Of a stretch of DNA of 64,000 bases, positions 21,706 through 31,414 are shown piece by piece. Under the pieces are notes generated by a model that was not told the DNA's origin, searched no databases, and saw only the letters and a program-made list of their open reading frames with translations. Position 1 is the first letter of the stretch, and each line of letters starts with the position of its first letter. The position numbers were made by a program, and so were the translations under genes. Source of the stretch: Paraphysomonas bandaiensis (Eukaryota > Chrysophyceae); the NCBI GenBank assembly GCA_965644295.1, contig CBFFRP010000406.1:248001-312000 (forward strand). The letters are read 5' to 3'.

Positions 21706-23468
21706 TTAAGAGCAATACATATCAATAGTCTTATGGTACACTATCATAATAGAAAGGCACCCCAAGAGCACGACTGTGAGAAGCATGAAAACCACGCTGT
21801 CATTCACATACTCGGAAATTACTCCTGCAAGAAGCGGAAACACAACACGAGCTAATGATCCTGATGCCCCAAACCACCCTAGCAGCGTCCCTTGTGGTCC
21901 TGACCTAACTATCTTCGCAAACAAGCATAGGAGAGCGGTATGTCCAACTGGATACCCAACAGCGTACATAAGTGCAACTCCCAGTACAAATATCGAAACC
22001 AGCCCTCCAGTGAAATGCATTGAACAGAATAGCAAGCATGACGCAATCATGATCACTAACCCGCCTATAACCAGCTGTATCTCCGTACATCGCAGCAGCA
22101 GTGAGGGATAGAGTAGCAATGCAATTACCCCACAGGCACCCAGGGAAGAAAAGGTGTATCCAATTTCAACCCGCGTAAGTGCGATGTTACTACTTCCATA
22201 GTCGGCACCTACGGTCTCATACACACCAATACTACCCTGCATCCCAATATCTTCATATATAAATATAGAAAGAAGTCCTTACCTTTACGAGACCATTCAG
22301 TATGCACCCACCAATTATTAGTCGGTCTCTCCAAACGGTTGCGTCAGTTTCCCCTTCAGAGTTACTGGTTAACTCCGAATGGGCTGTTGAGGTTCTAGAA
22401 GCATTGTTGCGACGAAGCAATTCAACCTGCAGTAGCATATTAAATTCCCCCTAATCAGAACAGGGACAATACATGCCTCTTCCTCTGAATTTGAAGCTGG
22501 TGGTAGTTGAGACTTCTCATTAAATGCAACGGCGAAGAGAAACGCTGAGAGTGCAGCCATGAGCCCCATGAAAAGGGCCGGCGCTGAAAATTCATTGATA
22601 GATATCACTTCCATTCGTCCTGCAGACATACTGCTATCGCCATATAATGTCTCCGCCGCCCGACGCTGGCACTCGTTTCCCCAAAAGGAGAGCAAGGAGC
22701 CTATTATTGGGGTAACGGTGAATCCCATATATTGAACCGCACTGTAATGAAGTCGAATTAAGATATATTTAGCCTAAACGTATCATTCACTCACGTCAAA
22801 TACGCCTGATACCAAATTATGCTAGGAAGCGAGAAAGTATGCGACCCTTACCATCAATTCCGAACGATTCTTTCTGGTGGTGTTCTCCGCCACATATGAT
22901 CTCGTGACACCTAACCTGAAAATGCATTTAGGCTAAATCAACAAAAAGGAACACTTATTACGTTCCAGATCCAACGCCAATGATAATCTGTGCTGCAAGA
23001 AGCATTGATACAGAAGTTGAAAACGCATATGTGAGACAGCCCACGAACACAACAACACTCGATATTAATAGGATAACACGATAGCCATACGACTCCGATA
23101 GCGATCCCAGTATTGGACTGGATAAAATTCTCCCTGCAGAAAAAGAAGCTACAGCAAATCCTTGAGATACTTTGTTTCCTCCTAGATACTTCACATACAT
23201 CCTATTGCATGCAACGATAAGTCGACCATACATCCAATCAAACGACATACCACATCGTAGGAAACGTAACTCCGCGAGCCATATCTCCCACAAAAACACA
23301 AAACAAAACAATACTGAGACCGGAAAAGGGTGGATATCTGTCCCTTTCATCGTGATCTGCTGGAGCCTCTCCCTGCACAGCTCCATAGGATATTGAGCCA
23401 TCTTTACCTATTGTGGATGATTCCCTATTGCCCCTCGCTACAGAATCATAGGGTTGATTGACCGACAT
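21706..23468 (-). CDS. MFSD8/CLN7-like major facilitator transporter
   Basis: Seven exons read on the minus strand: 23468-23251, 23201-22962, 22915-22852, an 11-base microexon 22805-22795, 22741 to about 22468, 22426-22283 and 22236-21706, giving about 493 residues. The end of exon five is uncertain between two non-consensus donors. Family motifs span the splice junctions. FPTMW|MYVKYLGG is followed by SFSAGRILSSPILGSLSE with the motif A loop. Further on are IGVGSGTLGVTRSYVAE, then AYLTAVQYMGFTVTP, and late VYETVGADYG. These match the lysosomal MFSD8/CLN7 branch. A polar loop between helices six and seven is Ser/Thr/Glu-rich. In animals the family works in lysosomal membranes; the location here is inferred. 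It is divergent from the carrier gene at 23883. Confidence 0.8.
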
Positions 23469-23882
23469 AGCAGATGATAGACAGATGTCTTATTTATTTT
23501 ACCTGTCAATCAATGAACAGCTATACATATATAGATATTTATGTTCGATTGTTCTGTACACACTTATCCATACATACATACAGCAATCGTAGCGTACATA
23601 ACTTTTCATATGAAAGTTACGATATCGACCCCATATATCCAGATATGGGATACCAAACCACACCACTCCAGCCATCTTCCCGCAGGAAGCATGTGTTCTA
23701 CAAAAGTCTGTAATCTGAGAATTTCTCTATAATATTCAATTTTTATCCACAAAATCACCATTCTGTGCTATATTTTGCCTTATTTCTAGAATTCATCCCA
23801 GTATCTGCAACAACCAGAAGGCCCTCAGAGTGGAATTCATTTGAATCCGCAACTGAGGTCAGTGTATCTTCTATAAAGTAGC
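23469..23882. promoter_or_regulatory. Divergent promoter region
   Basis: A 414-base gap between the starts of the MFSD8-like gene (minus) and the carrier gene (plus). AT-rich; no defined site can be named. Confidence 0.4.
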
Positions 23883-24854
23883 ATGCTCAACGAATCAGTG
23901 GTATGTGTACTGTATTACGTATCTGGTATCATGTAACTGATGTATTAGAATGGAGCCCTGGCGGCAGCATGCTCGACGATATTGCTGTATCCAGTTGAGG
24001 TGTTTCGAGTGCGTAGACAAGCGACTATCGCTCCATGTAACCAGAGCAAACGTGATATTTCATTAAAAGATATACTTTCAGCTTATATCAATCCATCTTT
24101 GCTCCTTCGACTGTCACACACATCACTTGATTCATTCTTGTACTACTACCTTTACAACGTCTTATCCGAACATGCCGCTAGTAAGATATTGGGCGATCGT
24201 CATTGGATTAAACACTTTTTGGTATCACAAGTGGCGTCAATGTTTGTTGTCTTAGTTACACAGCCTTTAGAACGAATAATATATAGAGAACAAGTCCAGG
24301 ATAACCACCAGAGATCTAATGCGTGCGACATAAAATCCTTCTTTAATAGTCTCATAGAGATTGATGGCCTATCACCTTCGTTGTTGTTGTGCATTAACCC
24401 TGCGATTTATTATACTGTTTACGACCTCTTGAAACAGCTATTGTTACGATACAAGCAGGATCCCGCAGTGTCAACGTCAGTTTCACCGATTGAGGCTTTC
24501 TTTCTGGGATCGTTGTCGAAGATTACGGCTACGATATTGACTTACCCACTCATTCGCGCGAAAGTTATAATGATGACATCACAAAATAATGTGGATGAAG
24601 ATTCAGGTATACTGACATCATTACAATATATCCTTAACATGCATGTAATGTCAGACTGTGAAGGCGACGCATATGATGCTAATTCTGCTAGTGAGGGGTA
24701 CGACATAGTGAAGATGTTCAAAGTAATGCGGTTTGTCGTAATAATGAATGGGATGTCGTCCTTGTGGAAGGGGATCGGTTTACATCTCGCCCATACTACC
24801 CTAAGAGATGCAGTTGCAATGGTATGTGCTTGGGGATGTTTTGCTTCCATTTGA
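23883..24854 (+). CDS. Mitochondrial-carrier-family protein, peroxisomal PMP34/ANT1-like
   Basis: Two exons, 23883-23900 (six codons) and 23949-24854, give 307 residues, normal for the family. Three carrier repeats are visible. The signature Px[DE]xx[KR] appears as YPVEVFRVRRQ and TQPLERIIYREQ, and as the altered TYPLIRAKVIMM in the third repeat. Loss of the acidic residue in repeat three, with SLSKITATILTYPL before it, resembles peroxisomal adenine-nucleotide or cofactor carriers (PMP34, Pmp47, PNC). The segment NGALAAACSTILLYP after the intron fits helix one. The tiny first exon MLNESV is supported by a GTATGT donor and a TATTAG acceptor. Substrate and membrane are inference. Confidence 0.75.
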
Positions 24855-25203
24855 CGCCGTTTATGTTGTGACATATCTAGGCTATAAAGGAGAAACTTAG
24901 TAGAGCTACAGCATCACGGAAGAACTGGTGAAAACTTGCTGTTCTAATATATTTATATATGTTTCTTACACGGATTTCACATTTCCCGCAATATAAATTG
25001 CAGTTCATCTTTTCTTGTTTTTTGTGTTTCTTCTGCATAGTTACATACTAGAAGGGAGTACTACCGGTATTAAAGATGGATTTAGGCCTTTCAACTGTAT
25101 TAAATATTCTTACCTTGCCAGCGCTGTTATGGTACACTATTTTAAGTAACGCATATATGAGAAGGTAATTACGGCGGGCTCTTAGAAGTTCACTGTTGTG
25201 TTC
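24855..25203. other. 3' flank of the carrier gene
   Basis: AT-rich sequence up to the copia target-site duplication at 25204. No gene seen. Confidence 0.5.
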
Positions 25204-25208
25204 AACAT

Positions 25209-25502
25209 TGTTGAGAAACGCTCATTTTACACTAGATCACAGAGAGAATTTGTCGTAAGACTAGATAGATTTATTAGTATCGTTTACACGAAGTTGTGAT
25301 AACCAACACTAACTCATTATAATCCCTGCATAATATCCTACATATGCGAACCTCTCGTTACTGAACATATCTTGAACGATCAAACTATTTCAGTTTCTCA
25401 ATATCATCACAGCATTTGTACATCACTATATTTCACTGTATTCTCGTACATTGTCTTGAAGTGACATACTGAATATACTAGAATAAGATCCATATTCTAA
25501 TA
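25209..25502 (-). repeat. 3' LTR of the copia element
   Basis: Identical to 30422-30715 as far as I can read it. On the plus strand it begins TGTTGAGAAACG and ends CATATTCTAATA. Confidence 0.93.
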
Positions 25503-25681
25503 CTCCCACTCAATGTAGAATGCAGTGAGATAAAACAGCAGTGATCACAATAATCTGATAATGCTATGACTATCTAGTCCCATAGGTAAAAACAGATGTG
25601 AAATCTTTTAAAGATACATATATATCTAGCAGTCAACTAGATATACAGTTATGTGGGATTTTCACCCACTAAAACACACCT

Positions 25682-26029
25682 TTAACCTCTTCGGGGTCGT
25701 TTCTTCTGCTGCTCCTCCACACTGTTAGACACACTCCTCTTAACCCCGGTAATCGTTTTCTCATGACGGCTGAAGATCTTCGTGGACAACGCCTTTGTAA
25801 AAATATCGGCCGCCATATCATCCGTAGATACATGAATCAACTTTGCTGTAGGAAATTTTCCATTAACATGTTCTCTTATCCAGTGATACTTGATGTCAAT
25901 ATGCTTCGACCTCTTATGGTACACTGGATTCTCTGAAAGATCCTTTGCACTCTTACTATCCATAAAGAATGGAGTCGGCTTCGCTACCAAGAGTCCGAGC
26001 TCCTTGAACACCCCCGAAGCCACACCAGT
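25682..26029 (-). pseudogene. Frameshifted C-terminal part of copia RNase H
   Basis: This open frame continues the pol polyprotein in another reading frame. It contains FMDSKSAKDL, with the third acidic residue of copia RNase H, then HIDIKYHWIREHV and TDDMAADIFTKAL, followed by a short basic tail. The upstream frame ends 26 codons after the active-site SSMESEY. The shift lies in a run of five G residues near 26026. The relic element at 53.5 kb and the protein alignment both call for six. It is a single-base deletion or a sequencing error; a programmed shift this late in pol would be unusual. Confidence 0.8.
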
Positions 26030-29000
26030 TCTTGCAAAGCCGCATACTCCGCCATATACTCAGATTCCATGCTCGAAGTCGCAACTGTGGTCTGAAGCTT
26101 GGACTGCCAGGCCAAAGCGCCCGCACATAAAAGCACGATGTATCCCGTTGTGGACCGCCTAGTCATCCTATCACCAGCCCAGTCTGAATCACTGAATACA
26201 TGTAAATCAAACTCACTCCCACTGAATCTGATTCCCTTATCAACTGTACCACGTAAATATTTCAACAAATGAATAGCTAATCTGCAAGTCGCATATGTTG
26301 GAGAAGTACTAAATCGAGCCAATAACCCCACAGCGTAAGCCAGATCAGGTCTAGTGTGAATCGCCAAATGCAACACCGCTCCAATAATTCCTCTATACGG
26401 AAATGATTCGACCCACTGCTTCTGCTCCTCCGTCAGCTCACGTTGCTCTGCCAACAAATCCTGAACATTGGTAGGTAGTGGAGTCTCCTTATTCTTACTG
26501 CTCTTTCCCATAAACGAACTGAATTTCTTTACAATATTCTTGGCATATTCCGATTGATCTAACATGTACCAGTCCTCGCCTCTCGTGATTCTGATATTCA
26601 GAAACCGTTTGCACACACCCAGATCGTGCATTTCAAACGTTTCGCAGAACCTACGTTTAACACTTTCTAAGTAGGTGAGATCAGCAGATACAATGATAAT
26701 ATCATCAACATATATCAGCAATAAGTGCAATTGACCATTACTCCATCGCATATACAAGCATGTATCTAAAATGCAAGCAGTAAAATGTAACGATTTGATG
26801 AACTTGTCAATATGCTTGTTCCACTGCCTCGGTGATGACCGCAAACCATATAAGGCCTTGATCAATTGAAAACACCACCCCGCTGGCAACTCTTCATCAG
26901 GTGGAGGTGCCATATAAACATCCTCTTCAAGATCGGCATAACAAAACGCTGATGATACGTCCAACTGATGTACATGCATATGAAACATAAAGGCAATTGC
27001 AAGCACCAGTCGAATGGTTATTCCTTTGACCACTGGAGCAAACGTGGACTGCTCCTCCTCCGTTTTTTCTTGTAGATTCCCTAATGCAACCAGCCGCGCC
27101 TTATACTTGACTACATTCCCCAGAAGGTCTCTCTTCACCGTGTGAACATACTTTGCTCGCACCAACTTCACTCCTCGTGGAGTTCGCACAATCTTTAAGA
27201 CACGTCTCTTCAGTAGTGAGGTCTTCTCCACCTTCCGAGCTTCTCTCCACTTCATGTACTGTGGAGATCTCTCTGCTTCAGCATAGGAGTCTGGTATCTT
27301 AAAGTCATCATGTTGAAACTCTGCATGTTTAAAGTTAACAGTGCATGCATCTGGCACCTCAACCATATTTATTTCTCCTAACACCGATGCGTTCGCCAAC
27401 CTACGCTGTAGCCGTTTCCGCCGTACACGACCATCACCATCTAGTTCAATAGGTCGTCTAGTAGATATATACGAACCCATACCTTGCTCATCCTGAGCCC
27501 GCAAATCTTGCGGTGTGGGAGGAGCCCCGCTCGCATCCCCAGACCCATGGTCTGTCGAGGTCTGCAACCTCACGACTGTCTGTTGACAGGTTGGGTCAGG
27601 ACTCTCCTGGAACCCTCCAGGTCTTCCCTGGTCCAGCTCCCTGGCTGGCGTAGTACTCAGGGCGTCCCCCTTTCCTATGTACCCGGTATTCCCGGGGGTT
27701 TCTGCAGTCATACGCACCACGTCTTCGACGTGTATAGGCACCCGGTGCTCTATATGCTCGCGACCTGCAGTAACAAGTGAACGGTATGCTACAATCACAC
27801 CCTTACGTTCTACAACTCTTGTTGTCTTATACAGAAGTCCGTCCTCATCATCAATATGATACGTTCCTTCTAAGCTGACATAGTCGGATGCAAGCTTGGG
27901 TCTAGCGGCCTCCCGCACTCGAAGAGCATCAATCTCTGCGAAATACTTCTCTGATCGTGATGGCGTTGACTCATCAGTCAATATATGGACTGTAGTCACC
28001 ACCTTGTTTGATTCAGGAAGATATACATGGTATCCTACCTTCTCATCAGAGTAACCCATTAAATATCCAACTAGAGCCTTATCCTCCCAATCCTTTCGTC
28101 GATCCGCCTTCGGTGAAAGAACATAAGTTCGACACCCCCATACCCTAAGATATCTCAAATTTGGAGGCTCGCCCGTTAGAAACTCTATAGGAGACATATA
28201 CCCTTTATCTGTTTTCGTTGGCAATCGAATCAAAATATATCTGGCTGCCATGTATGCATCCAGCCAAAATTGCGGTGGCAGTCCAGATTGGATTAGCATT
28301 GCAAGAGTCATCTCTCCAGCAGTTCTGAACTTCCTCTCCTCTATGGCATTCATTTCTGGAGAGTCTGTTGAGCTCCACGTATGTTGATAGCACTCCTGTG
28401 TCCTAAGATACTGACGCAGCTCCTCACTGATTAATTCTCCTGCACCATCGGCATGATAGTGCTCCATCTTGAGCTTGTACCTTCTAACATCTCCTCTAAA
28501 TAGCTCTTTGAAGACTTCTAAGACCGCTTCCCCAGTTCTGTGGACTAAACCCGTCGCCCAGAACATTTTGCTGGCATGATGCGTTATCTTTAACACATAC
28601 CTCTCACCTCCTCTAGCAGGACAATTTAAGTACACAGCGATATCTGCTGAAAAATTCGGTCTAACGGAATTCTCGTCCTTCGTTCGGAAGCTGACTCGGG
28701 TTATCTTAGACCTGGCACACACATCACACAAACACTGATTTTTGTGTACCTTGGCTGTGAGGTGTTTCCGTTTCAACCCTGTACCCATGATGAGCATCCT
28801 CTTATGTGCCTCCACTAACGCATGTTTGTTGAAGTGACCCGCTCTCCGATGCAGCAACTCCAGCTCGTCCTCACCAGTCCTATCGCTAAGATTTACTTCA
28901 CAATTACTCGGCGTAGACACATCTGGAAGCTCCAACAGCTGCTGAGTTGGAACTGCAGTCATTCCATTCTTCATGGGTCCCTCCAGTACCAGTTCACCAG

Positions 29001-30438
29001 TATTACAGTCATAAATTTGGATCCCATACCACACCGTGAATCGATAGCCCATTTCGTTCAGCTTACGTCCGGAGCACAGGCATCGATTGATCTGATCTGA
29101 AATTTCTATGTCTCTCCATGCTCCACGGGAACCCACACTTGTGATATGAATCTCTGATCCCTTCTTAGAGCCGTTTATCACCTTTGAAGTATTCATATGA
29201 GTGTCAAGCATGGTCACATCATTCATCAAGAACATTGATGATGAACAGCAGGTGTCAATATATGTATAATGCATGTCATCATTTACACTACATATATTCG
29301 TTTCATGTATATTGCATGACAATTTCATAACATCCTCGATCATATTTGCTTCATCTTCATCAGAGAAATCTGCTGGTTCTCCACGCCGTATATTCTCTAC
29401 TGTCAGCAGCCTTTTGTCCGGCTTCCTACCATGATTCTTCCCTTTCTCTCCTCTTCTAGAATGCTTTTTCTTCGTCGTTGGACAATCAGCAGCAAGATGT
29501 TCCAGAGACTTGCAATTTCTGCATCCCGTGTATTCAGCACTTCCAGGACGCTGCCCTGATATCTCTCCATCCTTCTTCCTCTGCTTCCTCCTGCACTGTT
29601 CAGTTGAATGGCTATGAGGAATTCCTTCTTTCCTGCAATATCTACAGTTGCCCTTCTTACGCTTATCCCGTTCCGTTCGAGACCGTTTGCTCTTTTCAAT
29701 GAAGTTCAGCTCCTCCACCTTCTTGCGTTTCCGCTCTAACGCAATCCTTCCAGGAATGGTATCATCATACCGTTCTATCTTCCTTGATAATGTTGCATAA
29801 TCAACATCATCAGGCATCAAATACAAAGCAACATTCAGAGGAGCATATTCTTCATTCAACAGACCTTCTCGTAACCGTGTTATTTTTGAGAGCTCCGATA
29901 TGTCCTGCTGCTGCTCCTGTAGCTCTTTCAGCAGTATTTCAAACCGTATTATATAGTCCTTCGCAGTCTCCTCCGGACGCATACGGAAAGAGCCATACTG
30001 AGTCAACAGCTCACTGATCTTGTTTTGCTTCCCTCCAGCAAAGCACTTCTTCAACTCATCAATCATAATATGCGCCTTAAACCTGTTGCTTCCTGTTCCA
30101 TCAGCCTTGAACCCTTTATGTAGAAGATGGAATTTCTGAAGCGCCTTCGAAGATGATTGCACTGCCTCTCTGCAGTACGAATACGCTATGGCATTCGCCT
30201 TCCAGTACTTCTTCACAGCCTGTCTGTAAGACTTCTCCTCCATTAACGTGAGTGGCTGTTCCCCGAAGTCGCTCTCCTTCGGTGGTGGCTCCACAGCTAC
30301 TTCACTTTGCTCTTTCCTCATGAGGAACGTTTCGAAGTCTTCAATCCATTGTTCAACATTGCTCTCATTAAACTGTGGCACTACTCCTCTATCCTCCTTC
30401 TCTCCTCCTCGCTCGCTACCATGTTGAGAAACGCTCAT
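25984..30438 (-). CDS. gag-pol: Copia Gag-Pol polyprotein (ends early by frameshift)
   Basis: One open frame of 1,484 residues. It starts at an ATG inside the 5' LTR, 17 bases before the LTR ends. The Gag region precedes two zinc-knuckle-like segments at about residues 270-325. The second, CRNCKSLEHLAADC, is a standard CX2CX4HX4C. The protease active site reads YIDTCCSS in place of the usual DTGAS-like motif. Integrase has the HHCC finger (HRRAGH and later CLCDVC) and the acidic triad residues in ADIA, HADGAGE and NAIEE. Reverse transcriptase carries LDVSSAF, KALYGLRSSPRQW and the catalytic YVDDI. RNase H begins with DSDWAGD and SSMESEY before the frame breaks. Gag and Pol are in one frame with no stop between them. 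Confidence 0.93.
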   Translation of the reverse strand: MSVSQHGSERGGEKEDRGVVPQFNESNVEQWIEDFETFLMRKEQSEVAVEPPPKESDFGEQPLTLMEEKSYRQAVKKYWKANAIAYSYCREAVQSSSKALQKFHLLHKGFKADGTGSNRFKAHIMIDELKKCFAGGKQNKISELLTQYGSFRMRPEETAKDYIIRFEILLKELQEQQQDISELSKITRLREGLLNEEYAPLNVALYLMPDDVDYATLSRKIERYDDTIPGRIALERKRKKVEELNFIEKSKRSRTERDKRKKGNCRYCRKEGIPHSHSTEQCRRKQRKKDGEISGQRPGSAEYTGCRNCKSLEHLAADCPTTKKKHSRRGEKGKNHGRKPDKRLLTVENIRRGEPADFSDEDEANMIEDVMKLSCNIHETNICSVNDDMHYTYIDTCCSSSMFLMNDVTMLDTHMNTSKVINGSKKGSEIHITSVGSRGAWRDIEISDQINRCLCSGRKLNEMGYRFTVWYGIQIYDCNTGELVLEGPMKNGMTAVPTQQLLELPDVSTPSNCEVNLSDRTGEDELELLHRRAGHFNKHALVEAHKRMLIMGTGLKRKHLTAKVHKNQCLCDVCARSKITRVSFRTKDENSVRPNFSADIAVYLNCPARGGERYVLKITHHASKMFWATGLVHRTGEAVLEVFKELFRGDVRRYKLKMEHYHADGAGELISEELRQYLRTQECYQHTWSSTDSPEMNAIEERKFRTAGEMTLAMLIQSGLPPQFWLDAYMAARYILIRLPTKTDKGYMSPIEFLTGEPPNLRYLRVWGCRTYVLSPKADRRKDWEDKALVGYLMGYSDEKVGYHVYLPESNKVVTTVHILTDESTPSRSEKYFAEIDALRVREAARPKLASDYVSLEGTYHIDDEDGLLYKTTRVVERKGVIVAYRSLVTAGREHIEHRVPIHVEDVVRMTAETPGNTGYIGKGDALSTTPARELDQGRPGGFQESPDPTCQQTVVRLQTSTDHGSGDASGAPPTPQDLRAQDEQGMGSYISTRRPIELDGDGRVRRKRLQRRLANASVLGEINMVEVPDACTVNFKHAEFQHDDFKIPDSYAEAERSPQYMKWREARKVEKTSLLKRRVLKIVRTPRGVKLVRAKYVHTVKRDLLGNVVKYKARLVALGNLQEKTEEEQSTFAPVVKGITIRLVLAIAFMFHMHVHQLDVSSAFCYADLEEDVYMAPPPDEELPAGWCFQLIKALYGLRSSPRQWNKHIDKFIKSLHFTACILDTCLYMRWSNGQLHLLLIYVDDIIIVSADLTYLESVKRRFCETFEMHDLGVCKRFLNIRITRGEDWYMLDQSEYAKNIVKKFSSFMGKSSKNKETPLPTNVQDLLAEQRELTEEQKQWVESFPYRGIIGAVLHLAIHTRPDLAYAVGLLARFSTSPTYATCRLAIHLLKYLRGTVDKGIRFSGSEFDLHVFSDSDWAGDRMTRRSTTGYIVLLCAGALAWQSKLQTTVATSSMESEYMAEYAALQELVWLRGCSRSSDSW
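30411..30421 (-). other. Primer-binding site matching initiator tRNA-Met
   Basis: Directly after the 5' LTR the element reads TGGTAGCGAGC. The first eight bases are the exact complement of the 3' end, with CCA added, of the tRNA-iMet gene at 33677-33748. Ty1 of yeast is primed by the same tRNA species. The gag start codon lies just upstream, inside the LTR. Confidence 0.8.
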
Positions 30439-30715
30439 TTTACACTAGATCACAGAGAGAATTTGTCGTAAGACTAGATAGATTTATTAGTATCGTTTAC
30501 ACGAAGTTGTGATAACCAACACTAACTCATTATAATCCCTGCATAATATCCTACATATGCGAACCTCTCGTTACTGAACATATCTTGAACGATCAAACTA
30601 TTTCAGTTTCTCAATATCATCACAGCATTTGTACATCACTATATTTCACTGTATTCTCGTACATTGTCTTGAAGTGACATACTGAATATACTAGAATAAG
30701 ATCCATATTCTAATA
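30422..30715 (-). repeat. 5' LTR of the copia element
   Basis: Same sequence as 25209-25502. It contains the promoter expected for the element and the first 17 bases of the gag reading frame. Confidence 0.93.
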
Positions 30716-30720
30716 AACAT

Positions 30721-31414
30721 TACCTGGCAGAGAGCATGCACCCAGTACATATCAAATGTTGAGACCTATTATTGGACCTAGTCAGTTTGGTGTAATTTCC
30801 TAGTCACACCAAAATTGGTGTAAAAACTTAGCCAAGTGGTTAAAAGCCACCTAGTCATTTAATAATTGATTTTTCAGTATACGATGACTAATTGATTAGG
30901 TGTTTACGGTATTCATCTAGGCAAACATGGGATCATACTCTATCCATCAATAAATGAATACAGATACTTGTATACATACAATACATCACATTTATATTTT
31001 CCAATATAGTATGACTGTGTTGATGTGTAGTATTCTTCAATTCGAATGTGCTGTCATTAGGAGACACTGTCCGTAATGTCAAATGAAAAAATAACCAGTC
31101 TATTTTAGACTACTACTTAATATGAAATTATAGTAAAAAGCACTTCAAACTACGTTAAACGTGCTACAGTGTTAGTTCAAAGCAATCAACATCTCCTACA
31201 ATAAGGAATGTATGGCATTACAATAGGGAAGCAGTAATGTTCACTTGAAATCAAATCAAAACGTATAGTAAAAAGAGACGGTTTACACATTCGTAAACTA
31301 CACACAACGAGCTCTTCCGTAGCTAATTCAACCTTCACTACGATTTCAATGAGCGAATTTCCTCCTCGATTGCTTTCTATATAGCATATGTGTTACTATT
31401 TTGTCATTTAATGT
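30721..31414. other. Intergenic, AT-rich
   Basis: Downstream flank of the coiled-coil gene and upstream flank of the copia insertion. No gene or structured element recognised. Confidence 0.5.

Larger units (their letters stand above)
25209..30715 (-). mobile_element. Full-length Ty1/copia retrotransposon (minus orientation)
   Basis: Two direct repeats of 294 bases bound 5,507 bases. They are flanked by the five-base target duplication AACAT at 25204-25208 and 30716-30720. By eye the LTRs are identical, implying recent insertion. In element orientation the LTR begins TATTAG and ends CTCAACA, so the 5' terminus is TA instead of the usual TG. The primer-binding site follows at 30421-30411 and a purine-rich GAGTGGGAGTA precedes the 3' LTR. 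Gene order gag, protease, integrase, RT, RNase H is that of copia (Pseudoviridae-type) elements. A one-base frame change near the end of pol is the only defect found. Confidence 0.95.

Noticed and set aside
26015-26035. Programmed ribosomal frameshift in copia pol
   Set aside because: It lies inside RNase H, not at the gag-pol boundary, and no slippery heptamer with a following structure is apparent. A lost G in a homopolymer is simpler.
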